A stretch of 63,185 nt of DNA. It comes from Lachnospiraceae bacterium (GTDB lineage Bacteria > Bacillota > Clostridia > Lachnospirales > Lachnospiraceae). Both the position numbers and the translations under genes were made by a program. Below, in pieces: positions 52,698 to 61,468 of this stretch. A model generated the notes under the pieces. It saw only the letters and a list, made by a program, of their open reading frames with translations. It did no database searches and was not told the DNA's origin. The first letter of the stretch is position 1; each line of letters begins with the position of its first letter. Where the stretch lies: the NCBI GenBank assembly GCA_017521985.1, contig JAFXAZ010000078.1, positions 1 through 63,185 on the forward strand, read 5' to 3'.

Positions 52698-53363
52698 TTA
52701 TTTCTCCTCTGCTGCTGCAGCAGCTTCTTTCGCTGCCTTTTCTGCCTTTAGTGCTTCCAATTCTGCAAGTAAGGCTTCGGTATCTTTCTGCTTCTTATTC
52801 TCATATACTTTGCCACGAATTACATCGTAGCCTACTAAAAGTATAATTGGTAATACTACGCATACAATTAAACCAGTGGAGGTTTGCATAAACATTGCTA
52901 TATTACCGGCACCTGCAATACGTCCCTTATAAATTCCTACGAGATTTTTTCCCGGAACCGGCAATGAGTCTTCTACATTGTTTGCATCGCCCTTTGTTCG
53001 GAAGGATATATTATTATTTTCCTTGACGACTTCGGTTACACGGTGCGTTACGATACTGGCACCATTTCCGGCCGGATCAAAGAAAGCAATTACATCTCCC
53101 ACTTTCACTTCATTACCTTCAATCGTATGGCAGATAATCAAGTCTCCACTTTCAATCTCCGGATACATGGAATCCGTCAAAACAATCAATGGCAGGTATC
53201 CCCCTACACTCGGCACTTCATCGGCATTGGTATAGCTCTTTATAATCAAAGTAATATTTATCAGTAAAATTGGAAGAAAAATAATGCATAGTACTGTCCC
53301 CAATACCGTAAATATCGTATATCTCAAACCAACTGTTGTGGTCTCTTTTGACTGTTTTGCCAT
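52698..53363 (-). CDS. Type I signal peptidase, S26B/SipW type (first copy)
   Basis: The 221-residue protein is a SipW-type signal peptidase. The catalytic Ser65 is in LTDSMYPEI and the His107 is in VTHRVTEV, the Ser-His dyad of the S26B subfamily; TKGDANNVED and GRIAGAGNI are later family elements. An N-terminal helix (about 13-38) and a second helix (about 160-185) bracket the catalytic domain. The C-terminus is a charged Glu/Ala/Lys-rich tail (EALLAELEALKAEKAAKEAA), likely a coiled coil. It is the first gene of the fibre locus, behind a strong promoter, and should process the TasA-like precursors. It is longer than typical SipW because of the tail. Confidence 0.88.
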   Translation of the reverse strand: MAKQSKETTTVGLRYTIFTVLGTVLCIIFLPILLINITLIIKSYTNADEVPSVGGYLPLIVLTDSMYPEIESGDLIICHTIEGNEVKVGDVIAFFDPAGNGASIVTHRVTEVVKENNNISFRTKGDANNVEDSLPVPGKNLVGIYKGRIAGAGNIAMFMQTSTGLIVCVVLPIILLVGYDVIRGKVYENKKQKDTEALLAELEALKAEKAAKEAAAAAEEK

Positions 53364-53401
53364 TTTGTCACCTCACAAATAAAATCATTTATGGTGCTCT
53401 A

Positions 53402-53458
53402 GTATCACCCCTATATTGTACCCCTTATACTATACTCCCCCTAAATACACTTTGTCAA
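53402..53458 (-). promoter_or_regulatory. Promoter of the surface-fibre locus with tandem C-rich repeats
   Basis: On the - strand TTGACA (53453-53458) and TATAGT (53429-53434) are spaced 18 bases. Three related motifs with CCCC cores, TATCACCCCTATA (53403-53415), TTGTACCCCTTATA (53416-53429) and CTATACTCCCCCTAAA (53430-53445), overlap the promoter and the early transcript and may be regulator sites. Confidence 0.72.
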
Positions 53459-53531
53459 CTAAGCGAAATAACCTTTGTGAAAATGTCATATTATTATTTT
53501 TGTTTGAAATATTTTTTTGTGCAATATAAAA

Positions 53532-53553
53532 TGGAGGTCTCGTAAGACCCCCA
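53532..53553 (-). terminator. Terminator of the histidine operon
   Basis: TGGAGGTCT (53532-53540) pairs with AGACCCCCA (53545-53553) around CGTA with one G-T pair. On the - strand TTTTATATT follows. It lies 35 bases beyond the hisIE stop. Confidence 0.82.
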
Positions 53554-53587
53554 TCTCCATGAAACATATTCTGTTTATAAACTAATT

Positions 53588-54871
53588 TTATCTCTTCGCC
53601 AATTCCTTTGTAATCTCATCCCATGTCACATCTTTTTCTGCCATGAGCACCATCATGTGATACAAGAAATCGCAGATTTCATATTTGATTTCGTTGGAAT
53701 TTGGATTTTTGGCAGCAATTACGATTTCCGTTGCTTCCTCTCCCAATTTCTTTAAAATCTTATCAATGCCCTTGTCAAACAAATAATTGGTATAAGAGCC
53801 TTCCTTTGGATGCATTTTTCGGTCCATAATGACATTATACACATCCTCAAATACCATAGTTGGGTTCTTATTTTCAAACTCCGTGGTAGTAATTTCGTTA
53901 AAAAAGCAGGAATGAGCCCCGGTATGGCATGCCGCACCAATCTGGCTGACCTTTGCAAGGATGGTATCCATATCGCAGTCTGCAGACAAGCTCTTTACAT
54001 ACTGGAAATGTCCGGAGGTGTCCCCCTTCAGCCAAAGTTCCTGGCGTGAACGACTGTAATACGTCATTTTACCGGTACGCAGAGTCTGCAAATAGGCTTC
54101 TTCATTCATATATGCCATCATCAGCACTTCATTTGTCTGGTAGTCCTGTACAATAACCGGTACCATGCCATCGGAATTCATTTTAAAATCTGCCCAATCA
54201 AAGGCAGCATCCAGTGTTTGAATTTCCAATCCGTTCTCTACTAATTCGTTTTTGAAATTTAATACACGTGATGCATCTGCTGCAAACCCGCATATTCCAG
54301 CGCAATTTTTAAATTTACAAAAATTTAAGGCACTGGCTTTCATTCCGGATATATTTACATAAAAAGGCACCTTTGTACATTCTTTAAAAGAAATGACTTT
54401 TAATTCGTCTACTTTATCCAAAATCACGCCACAGGTATATTCCTCAATCTGGTCAATATAGGCGGTCAGATTAAGCATGTCAGAAGCCTTTACAAGCAGC
54501 TTTTCCTTGCCAAATTTCAGGCTCACTTCCTCTGTGATGGAAATGCCTGCTTCCGTATCATAATCCAATACAGCCTGCTTACAGCCCGCATACAAAAGCT
54601 TTTTAATATCTTCCATGCGCTTTACATTACCTGCACCGATAACCGGAATCTCTGCCTTGGTACAAATGTCCTTTAATACATCCAAATTTAATTCGTGCTC
54701 TGTATCCTCCGTAGACAAATCCGTTACAAACAGTGCATCTACATGGTTGTTGGCATATTTTAATGCCAGTTCCGGAGCCGGGATTTCAAACACAATTTCA
54801 GCCATTGGGTCGGAAACGGCTTTCCCGTTTTTTAAATATATATTAGAAATGATTTTTTTCTTCATACTCAT
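53588..54871 (-). CDS. hisIE: HisIE fused to an N-terminal HisA/HisF-like barrel
   Basis: The 427-residue protein carries three parts. Residues about 1-205 resemble the HisA/HisF TIM barrel ([41 protein letters not shown]). Residues about 215-325 are HisI, phosphoribosyl-AMP cyclohydrolase ([31 protein letters not shown]). Residues about 335-427 are HisE, phosphoribosyl-ATP pyrophosphatase ([19 protein letters not shown]). In the barrel, positions of both catalytic Asp residues appear replaced (NIYLKNG where HisF has CLDVKDG; VKASD where HisF has VAID), so it is probably non-catalytic. The last two domains perform steps 2 and 3 of histidine synthesis. It is the last gene of the operon, and no hisH, hisA or hisF is nearby. 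Confidence 0.9.
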   Translation of the reverse strand: MSMKKKIISNIYLKNGKAVSDPMAEIVFEIPAPELALKYANNHVDALFVTDLSTEDTEHELNLDVLKDICTKAEIPVIGAGNVKRMEDIKKLLYAGCKQAVLDYDTEAGISITEEVSLKFGKEKLLVKASDMLNLTAYIDQIEEYTCGVILDKVDELKVISFKECTKVPFYVNISGMKASALNFCKFKNCAGICGFAADASRVLNFKNELVENGLEIQTLDAAFDWADFKMNSDGMVPVIVQDYQTNEVLMMAYMNEEAYLQTLRTGKMTYYSRSRQELWLKGDTSGHFQYVKSLSADCDMDTILAKVSQIGAACHTGAHSCFFNEITTTEFENKNPTMVFEDVYNVIMDRKMHPKEGSYTNYLFDKGIDKILKKLGEEATEIVIAAKNPNSNEIKYEICDFLYHMMVLMAEKDVTWDEITKELAKR

Positions 54872-54894
54872 AACATTATAATTTCCTAAATTAT

Positions 54895-55482
54895 TTATAA
54901 ACTTCCCTTTGTACTCAGTACATCTTCTATACGTGGGTCCTTCCCTGTTGCCCGGTCAAGTGCTTTTGCAAATGCTTTAAACATGGCTTCTATCATGTGG
55001 TGATTGTTGCCCGGGGTCAGCACTTTAATATGTAAATTCATGCCTGCACTGTAAGAAACAGCATAGAAAAATTCCTTTATAAGCTCTGTCTCCAGCTCCC
55101 CTACACGCTCTACGGTAAACTCCGCATCAAAACTCAAATAAGGTCTGCCGCACAAATCCACCGCACAAAGCACCAAAACCTCGTCCATCGGAAGAATAAA
55201 ATATCCATAACGACAAATACCGGCTTTATCGCCAATCGCCTCTTTAATCGCCTGTCCCAGTACAATACCGCAATCTTCAACGGTATGATGACCATCCACC
55301 TGCAAATCACCATTAATATGTAAATCCATATCGAAGAATCCATGCTTGGTGAAACCTTCCAGCATATGGTCGAAAAAACCAATGCCTGTCTGTATATTGC
55401 TTTTTCCGGCTCCGTCGATATTTAATTTCATGGAAATATCGGTTTCCTTTGTCTTGCGGTTTACGCTTGCATTTCTTGACAT
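54895..55482 (-). CDS. hisB: Imidazoleglycerol-phosphate dehydratase
   Basis: The 195-residue monofunctional enzyme dehydrates imidazole-glycerol phosphate to imidazole-acetol phosphate in histidine synthesis. Family motifs are [16 protein letters not shown], the metal site [10 protein letters not shown] and the second metal site [15 protein letters not shown]. Length equals the usual 190-200 residues of single-domain HisB. It lies 51 bases after hisD and 23 bases before hisIE. The C-terminal phosphatase domain of the E. coli enzyme is absent, as in most Firmicutes. Confidence 0.96.
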   Translation of the reverse strand: MSRNASVNRKTKETDISMKLNIDGAGKSNIQTGIGFFDHMLEGFTKHGFFDMDLHINGDLQVDGHHTVEDCGIVLGQAIKEAIGDKAGICRYGYFILPMDEVLVLCAVDLCGRPYLSFDAEFTVERVGELETELIKEFFYAVSYSAGMNLHIKVLTPGNNHHMIEAMFKAFAKALDRATGKDPRIEDVLSTKGSL

Positions 55483-55533
55483 AAAATTGCTCCTATCTGC
55501 CGCGATTTATTTACGGCACAATATTTCAAATAA

Positions 55534-56823
55534 TTATTCAAAACGTACTTTAATGGAATTTGCATGTGCAGTAAGTCCTTCCTTTTCTGCAAAGAATTCA
55601 ATATCCTTGTGCACTGCTTCCAGTGCATTTCTGGAGTAGGAAATAATACTGCTCTTTTTGATAAAATCATCTACACTAAGCGGTGAGAAGAATTTTGCAG
55701 TACCATTGGTTGGTAAAATGTGATTTGGACCTGCAAAATAATCCCCTAATGGCTCGGAAGAATATTCTCCCAGGAAAATGGCGCCGGCATTTTGAATCTT
55801 AGTCATAATTTCAAAAGGATTCTTTGTCAGCACTTCTAAATGCTCGGACGCAATTTCATTGGCTGCATCGATTGCGTCTTCCATAGAATCTGCCACTAAA
55901 ATATAGCCATAATTATCAATGGACTTACGCATAATATCGGTTCTGGAAAGCTCGGAAATAAATACCTCCACCTGCTCAGAAACCGCCTCTGCCAGTTCCA
56001 TAGATGTAGTAATTAAAATAGCACTTGCTAACTCATCATGCTCTGCTTGGGACAATAAATCCGCTGCTACATAGCGAGGATTTGCACTTTCATCTGCCAG
56101 AACTAAGATTTCACTAGGACCTGCTACGGAATCGATACTTACATGTCCGTAAACCGCTTTCTTTGCTAATGCCACAAAAATATTGCCAGGTCCCGTAATT
56201 TTGTCTACCTTTGGAATAGACTGTGTACCAAATGCCAACGCAGCAATGGCCTGTGCACCGCCTACTTTGTAAATTTCATCTACACCGGCAACTTTTGCTG
56301 CTGCTAAAGTACCCGGATTCACTTTGCCATCTGCTCCCGGAGGTGTCACCATCACTACCTTAGAAACGCCTGCCACCTTAGCCGGTATTACATTCATAAG
56401 TACGCTGGATGGATAAGCTGCTTTACCGCCCGGAACATACACACCCGCTTTCCCGATTGGTGTGATTTTCTGACCTAAAATAGTACCATCCGGCTTTGCA
56501 TCAAACCAACTGTTTCGTACCTGCTTTTCGTGATATGCTTTGATATTGGCAGCTGCCTTTTCCATCACTTCGTAAAGCTTTGGCTCAATAGTATTTACTG
56601 CTTCCTCAATCTCAGCCTCCGTTACACGAATGGTTTCTGCATTCAGTTCGCATTTATCGAACTGCTTGGTATATGCGAAAATTGCAGCATCTCCTTCTGA
56701 TTTCACCTTTTCAATAATATCATTTACGACAGTCTCATACTGTCCGTAGTTATTTGGACTTCTTTTTAATAAATCATTTAAAAGACTGGATTTACTTTCT
56801 TTGGATAACGTAATAATTCTCAT
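55534..56823 (-). CDS. hisD: Histidinol dehydrogenase
   Basis: The 429-residue NAD-dependent enzyme oxidises histidinol to histidine in two steps. It is recognised by YVPGGKAAYPSSVLMNVIPAKVAG, DKITGPGNIFVALAKK, SVAGPSEILVLAD, the catalytic region QAEHDELASAILIT, and ASEHLEVLTKNP. Length matches the family (about 430). It starts 10 bases after hisG, indicating co-transcription. Confidence 0.97.
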   Translation of the reverse strand: MRIITLSKESKSSLLNDLLKRSPNNYGQYETVVNDIIEKVKSEGDAAIFAYTKQFDKCELNAETIRVTEAEIEEAVNTIEPKLYEVMEKAAANIKAYHEKQVRNSWFDAKPDGTILGQKITPIGKAGVYVPGGKAAYPSSVLMNVIPAKVAGVSKVVMVTPPGADGKVNPGTLAAAKVAGVDEIYKVGGAQAIAALAFGTQSIPKVDKITGPGNIFVALAKKAVYGHVSIDSVAGPSEILVLADESANPRYVAADLLSQAEHDELASAILITTSMELAEAVSEQVEVFISELSRTDIMRKSIDNYGYILVADSMEDAIDAANEIASEHLEVLTKNPFEIMTKIQNAGAIFLGEYSSEPLGDYFAGPNHILPTNGTAKFFSPLSVDDFIKKSSIISYSRNALEAVHKDIEFFAEKEGLTAHANSIKVRFE

Positions 56824-56833
56824 AACTGCTCCT

Positions 56834-57478
56834 CTATAGCTTTTCCTTTAAAGCCATAATTAAATCACGAATGCGCTTTGTCTCCATCTGCATAGACACC
56901 TGATTAACAATCATACGTGCAGACAGTGGACAAATTTCTTCTAACACATTCAAACCATTTTCCTTTAAGGTGGAGCCGGTTTCTACAATATCCACAATCA
57001 CGTCGGATAAAGAAACCAAGGGACCCAACTCCACAGAACCATTTAATTTAATTAAATCCACGGTCTGATGCTTTACATTATAAAAATAATTTTGTGCAAT
57101 GTTCGGATACTTGGTGGCTACACGGATACGCTCGTGATTCTTTAAAAGCTCACGGGCACTTTCCGGACCGCATACACACATGCGGCACTTACCAAATCCT
57201 AAATCCAGCACCTCATATACTCTTCTGTTTTCTTCTAAAATGGTGTCTTTTCCCACTACACCGATATCGGCTGCGCCATACTCTACATAAGTAGGAACAT
57301 CAGGACCTTTTGCAAGGAAAAACTTTAATTTCAGCTCTTCATTTACAAAAATCAGCTTTCTGGAATCTTTGTCCTTCATTTCTTCACAGGTAATGCCGAT
57401 TTCTTCTAATAGCTCCAGTGTTTTCTTGGCCAGACGCCCCTTTCCCAGAGCAAATGTTAAATATCTATCTTCGTTCAT
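56834..57478 (-). CDS. hisG: ATP phosphoribosyltransferase catalytic subunit, short form
   Basis: The 214-residue protein is the short HisG that needs HisZ for activity and feedback control. It catalyses the first step of histidine synthesis. Typical features are LTFALGKGRLAKKTLELLEE at the N-terminus, GAADIGVVGKDTILE, and the PRPP-binding segment DIVETGSTLKENGLNV. It lacks the C-terminal regulatory domain of long HisG. It lies between hisZ (13 bases) and hisD (10 bases). Confidence 0.96.
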   Translation of the reverse strand: MNEDRYLTFALGKGRLAKKTLELLEEIGITCEEMKDKDSRKLIFVNEELKLKFFLAKGPDVPTYVEYGAADIGVVGKDTILEENRRVYEVLDLGFGKCRMCVCGPESARELLKNHERIRVATKYPNIAQNYFYNVKHQTVDLIKLNGSVELGPLVSLSDVIVDIVETGSTLKENGLNVLEEICPLSARMIVNQVSMQMETKRIRDLIMALKEKL

Positions 57479-57491
57479 ATTTCATCCTGCC

Positions 57492-58604
57492 TTACTCTTT
57501 GGTTAATATCACTGATTTTCCTGCCTGACGAAGGGATGTAGCCTCTTCAAGTACCTTCGCAAAGTTCTCTGTGGTATAGGTAAGCGTAATGGCATTTTCC
57601 TCCACCTTTACCGGAATCTTCTGGTGGTCCAATGCCTCCAAAATATCATCCACTATTACCATAAACCCAACCGCAGGAGCCTTTTTACCAAAAAACTCCA
57701 GTAAGTTATCATAACGACCACCTTTTACGATAGCATCACCGATACCGTAGGTAAATGCCTTAAAGACAATCCCGGTATAATAATAATACTGGCTGAGCAT
57801 GCCTAAGTCAAAAGATACATATTGTGCAATACCATAGCATTCCAGGCATTTTTTTAGCTGTTCTAATCGTTCTATGGCCGCAACAGAACGCGGATTCTTT
57901 GTCAGTGACTTTGCGTAGGACAAATCCTGCAAAGATCCAAACAAATCTGCAACCTCAAGAAGTGCCTTGCGTGCATCCATTTGGATGTCCAATGCATCCA
58001 AAATATCTTTTGCAGCAAACATATTTTTAATGGAAATCGCTTCCCGAAGACTGTTTTCCGCTTCCAAACTAAGCCCTGCTTCTTCACACAAGCCCTTAAA
58101 GTAGTCCATATGACCTACGGAAATCTGGAATTTTTCAAGACCGGTTGACTTTAAAGCAGAAACCACCATCGCCAAAAGCTCTGCATCCGCTTCCACGCTG
58201 TCATCTAAAAGAAGCTCTGCACCCATCTGGGTGGTTTCCTTCAATTTCCCCTGTAAATGACTGACATTTACAAAAGTATTTCCTTCATAAGTAAATCGAA
58301 CCGGTTTGGTTTCATCCATAAAATACTTGGCAGCACATCTTGCAATAGATGGTGTAAAATCCGGACGAAGCACTAAAGTTTGCCCATCTTTATCAATCAA
58401 TTTATATAAATCCTTGGAAGGGGTAGTTCCCACTTCTTTAGAAAAAACATCAAAATATTCAAAAGTCGGCGTCTGGATTGCTTCATACCCAAAACTTGCT
58501 ATGCTTTTTCGTATAGACTTTTGTATTGCAAGTTTTCTCTTGTACTCTAATCCATAAATATCCCGGACACCTTCCGGTGTATGTAACAACTGCTTGTTTG
58601 TCAT
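57492..58604 (-). CDS. hisZ: ATP phosphoribosyltransferase regulatory subunit HisZ
   Basis: The 370-residue protein is a paralogue of histidyl-tRNA synthetase lacking the tRNA-charging anticodon domain; it allosterically controls short HisG. Motif-like segments include PEGVRDIYGLEYKRKLAIQK near the start, TFEYFDVFSKE, LVLRPDFTPSIAR (motif 2 region) and AFTYGIGDAIVKGGRYDNLL. Only the short downstream C-terminal part remains of an anticodon-binding region. A strong promoter lies about 50 bases upstream, and this is the first gene of the operon. No T-box or leader peptide is visible. Confidence 0.93.
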   Translation of the reverse strand: MTNKQLLHTPEGVRDIYGLEYKRKLAIQKSIRKSIASFGYEAIQTPTFEYFDVFSKEVGTTPSKDLYKLIDKDGQTLVLRPDFTPSIARCAAKYFMDETKPVRFTYEGNTFVNVSHLQGKLKETTQMGAELLLDDSVEADAELLAMVVSALKSTGLEKFQISVGHMDYFKGLCEEAGLSLEAENSLREAISIKNMFAAKDILDALDIQMDARKALLEVADLFGSLQDLSYAKSLTKNPRSVAAIERLEQLKKCLECYGIAQYVSFDLGMLSQYYYYTGIVFKAFTYGIGDAIVKGGRYDNLLEFFGKKAPAVGFMVIVDDILEALDHQKIPVKVEENAITLTYTTENFAKVLEEATSLRQAGKSVILTKE

Positions 58605-58656
58605 AATTCCCTCGCTTTAGTATGGTAGTGTGCTAATTCGTTAAACTTCACATTTG

Positions 58657-58684
58657 AGTATACTACATTTTTATATTTTGTCAA
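58657..58684 (-). promoter_or_regulatory. Promoter of the histidine operon
   Basis: On the - strand TTGACA (58679-58684) and TATACT (58657-58662) are spaced 16 bases, about 53 bases upstream of hisZ. The short leader leaves no room for a T-box or attenuator. Confidence 0.75.
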
Positions 58685-58707
58685 TCATTTTGTATAATAA
58701 TTCTGTA

Positions 58708-59241
58708 TTATTCTCTATCTTCTAAGTCCTTCTGCAATGCATCCAGATATGGTACCAAAACTCCACCCTTATGCGGCAGAATATATTCCGGATTTAATTC
58801 TTCATATCGAAAACTCTTCCGTCCGCCTTCCTCGGCACGATTCCAAAAGTAGAGAAGCATCTCATACGGCAGATAGTAAAATAAATCTTTTTGTGTAAAA
58901 TATATTAAGAAAAAAGCCACGCCGCCCTGTTTTTCAAAATCTCCCATAAACTGCACCTGATGCTCATGAATATTCTGCAGTGCAAAGGTATCCTTGGCAC
59001 ACTCCTTTGCATCAAAACAAATAGGAATCCCCTGTACCGCACCGATATAGTCAACGGTACTTTTCTGGTCAAAATATGCTAACGTAATGTGCCTGCTCTC
59101 CTGGTCAATACGCACAGGTGTAATCGGAGTAGGTACTTTTTGAATCAAGGCAAGTCCGGCCTCACGATATTTTTCATTTGTTTTATTTATCATATCCTCC
59201 AGTGTGGAACCTCTAAGTCCCCTGGAACTCCATGTGGCCAT
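58708..59241 (-). CDS. recU: Holliday junction resolvase RecU
   Basis: The 177-residue nuclease resolves recombination junctions and is the Firmicutes counterpart of RuvC. It begins with the family start RGLRGSTLEDMIN and has the catalytic sequence STVDYIGAVQGIPICFDAKE, where the Asp, Glu and Lys bind metal, followed by HEHQVQFMGDFEKQGGVAFFLI. Length is normal for short RecU. It ends about 100 bases before hisZ and starts 11 bases after the pseudouridine synthase gene. Confidence 0.95.
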   Translation of the reverse strand: MATWSSRGLRGSTLEDMINKTNEKYREAGLALIQKVPTPITPVRIDQESRHITLAYFDQKSTVDYIGAVQGIPICFDAKECAKDTFALQNIHEHQVQFMGDFEKQGGVAFFLIYFTQKDLFYYLPYEMLLYFWNRAEEGGRKSFRYEELNPEYILPHKGGVLVPYLDALQKDLEDRE

Positions 59242-59252
59242 ATGTTTCTCCT

Positions 59253-60266
59253 TTACGCACGATAAGTCTTTAAAATCTGCTCATACACTTCCGGCTCTCT
59301 GGCGTAAATTACCTGCCCAGAGAGTTTAGAAAGCTCATGTTCCTCCGGAATCGTCGGAAATTCCAGTCGGTACGCATGTAAAAGTTGGTCTTCTACCTTG
59401 TATGCACGCTTAAAAATCTTATTATAATCAAAACTGCCGTATTTAAAATCGCCTACGAGTGGATGTCCGATACTTGCCAAATGTGCACGAATCTGATGGG
59501 TTTTACCTGTTACAAGCTCCACCTCCAAATAGGTTATATCACCACAAATCTGCAATGGTTTATAAATCGTGCGGATGGCTGCAGAACCCGGCATTTCCTT
59601 ATCATAGATGGTAACCTTGTTGGATTTTTCATCCTTATGCAAAAACCCGGTAATATTGGCACCTTTCGTCATTGCACCGCATACAAATAAACGATAATAT
59701 TTTCGAATGCTTCTATCCTTAATCCACTGATTTAGCTGCTGACTTCCCTTTAAAGACTTGCCGCAAATCAAAAGACCGGAAGTATTTCTGTCAAGTCGAT
59801 TGCAGATGGATGGCTTAAAACTAATCAAAGATTCCCTTGTAATCTGCCCATTATGAAGCAAATAACCGATAAACCATTCATTCACAGACATATCTTTATC
59901 AGAAGCTTTTTGGCTAAGCACGCCGGACGGCTTATTGACGATCAGCACATGCTCATCCTCATACACTACTTCTATGCCTTTTAATTCTTCAAAAGCCTTT
60001 TTAAATTCACTTATATCGACGCCAGTTCGGCTACTATTTAAAAGCTTTCCACCAAATTTCTGATATGTTTCATCTGCCAGAAAAATTTTGACCGTATCAC
60101 CAACCTTCAGGCTTTCCTTACCTTCTGCTTTTTTGCCGTTTAATGTAATATTTTTCTTGCGAAGCATTTTATATAAGAAACTATTACCTGCTTCTGGCAG
60201 CAGCTTGTGCAATAACTTGTCTAAACGCTGCCCGGCTTCGTTATTTGAAATTTGAATTTCCTGCAT
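59253..60266 (-). CDS. RluA/RluC-type pseudouridine synthase
   Basis: The 337-residue RNA-modifying enzyme has an N-terminal S4 RNA-binding domain (about residues 2-65; GQRLDKLLHKLLPEAGNSFL) and a catalytic domain (about 90-310). The catalytic Asp is in the RLDRNTSGLLICGK motif, and ELVTGKTHQIRAHLASIGHPLVGDFKYG is a further signature. It is a member of the RluA/C/D group that modifies 23S rRNA uridines; the exact position is not predictable. It is in the leftward run with recU, SGNH hydrolase and others. Confidence 0.92.
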   Translation of the reverse strand: MQEIQISNNEAGQRLDKLLHKLLPEAGNSFLYKMLRKKNITLNGKKAEGKESLKVGDTVKIFLADETYQKFGGKLLNSSRTGVDISEFKKAFEELKGIEVVYEDEHVLIVNKPSGVLSQKASDKDMSVNEWFIGYLLHNGQITRESLISFKPSICNRLDRNTSGLLICGKSLKGSQQLNQWIKDRSIRKYYRLFVCGAMTKGANITGFLHKDEKSNKVTIYDKEMPGSAAIRTIYKPLQICGDITYLEVELVTGKTHQIRAHLASIGHPLVGDFKYGSFDYNKIFKRAYKVEDQLLHAYRLEFPTIPEEHELSKLSGQVIYAREPEVYEQILKTYRA

Positions 60267-60285
60267 AATTGCTCCTTAACCCCTT

Positions 60286-60909
60286 TTATACAGGTGCTCC
60301 GATGGATTTGTTATCATCATTAAATGAATACATTTTTTTCTCGTTATTAGTATCCAATGATTGAGCAACCTTTTTTATAATATCGGCTACTTGTTCCGCA
60401 CACGCCTTAATACCTTCCTCTGAAAGATGAATATTGTCTTCACAGATGTATTTATCAATATCTGATGCTACCAACTGATATAAATCATTAATGATAATCC
60501 CCTTTTCTTTTAAAAGCGGAACTATTATAGCATTATATTTTTCAATATCAGAATTGCTGTTGTACTGATTTTCCAAAGCAACAGGAGTTGTTGTGGCAAA
60601 AATTACTTTATCATATCTCTTAATAAGAATATCCGCAATTCTTAACATATTTTCCACATACTCCGCTTCCGATGTAAACAAACCATCTCCAAAAAGATTA
60701 CAAACATCCCAAAGTCCGTTGTTCCAATGAACAATTTGACTTCCCGACATATTTTTTTCCCAGTCAAACAAGCCACGAAACGTAAATTTTGCAAACTTAC
60801 AGTTCTCCTTAGGTTGAAATACATCAAACTCCTCTCCTAAAAGGGTAGGAACCTCCAAACCATAACCTATCATTCGAATGGAATCACCAAGTAAAGTTAT
60901 CTTTATCAT
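60286..60909 (-). CDS. SGNH/GDSL-type hydrolase
   Basis: The 207-residue protein begins with the SGNH block I variant LLGDSIRMIGYG (catalytic Ser near residue 9) and ends the active site with DNIHLSEEGIKACAEQVADII (Asp and His). The fold is that of cytosolic or secreted esterases, but no signal peptide is visible. The start at 60909 follows GGAGGG; a frame to 60927 extends upstream of that site. Substrate unknown. Neighbouring genes are a membrane protein and a pseudouridine synthase gene, so context does not help. Confidence 0.75.
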   Translation of the reverse strand: MIKITLLGDSIRMIGYGLEVPTLLGEEFDVFQPKENCKFAKFTFRGLFDWEKNMSGSQIVHWNNGLWDVCNLFGDGLFTSEAEYVENMLRIADILIKRYDKVIFATTTPVALENQYNSNSDIEKYNAIIVPLLKEKGIIINDLYQLVASDIDKYICEDNIHLSEEGIKACAEQVADIIKKVAQSLDTNNEKKMYSFNDDNKSIGAPV

Positions 60910-60930
60910 ACTAGCCCTTCCCTCCATAAC

Positions 60931-61437
60931 TCAAAAAATGACTCGTAAAGAAATCAGAATAGCGATTACATATATTAACAAGATCCCTACACAAAGGACT
61001 TTTCTTTCCGTACCATACACATCCATCATATGCCTAAATAATTTTATGCTAACCAGTGTCATGGCGACGGTCAAAAAACAACGCCAGTAAAAAATGCCAT
61101 AGGTATCTTCCCATACCATGTCATTTGTAACCCCCGGCAACATATCCTGTTCTGATTCAACGGAAGCACCGTCTATTTTCACATACATGCTGTATGTTTT
61201 GGCATCATTTACTGTTATCGTAAAGTTCTTAGAAAAAAGATTAGGATAACTGACATCTACGGTGTCTTTGCTGTTCTCATACAGGCAGTGAAAAACACCA
61301 TTCTCATAAGATGTACCCTTGTATGATAAAAGTGTAAAATCCGAATTATGAATACTCCAACCAAAACGAGGACTCATTAATAAGACGATAATTTGTAATG
61401 GTAAAAGAACATATATTAACTTTTTTAAATCCTTCAT
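60931..61437 (-). CDS. Hypothetical membrane protein
   Basis: I do not recognise this 168-residue protein. It has an N-terminal membrane helix (LIYVLLPLQIIVLLM), an extracytoplasmic region of about 80 residues with TITVNDAKTYSMYVKIDG, and two further helices at the C-terminus (FLTVAMTLVSIKLF and VLCVGILLIYVIAILISL). It is 21 bases upstream of the SGNH hydrolase gene in the same direction, so the two may act together at the envelope. Confidence 0.6.
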   Translation of the reverse strand: MKDLKKLIYVLLPLQIIVLLMSPRFGWSIHNSDFTLLSYKGTSYENGVFHCLYENSKDTVDVSYPNLFSKNFTITVNDAKTYSMYVKIDGASVESEQDMLPGVTNDMVWEDTYGIFYWRCFLTVAMTLVSIKLFRHMMDVYGTERKVLCVGILLIYVIAILISLRVIF

Positions 61438-61468
61438 TTGTAAATGCCTCCTAGTCAGTTATGTAATA

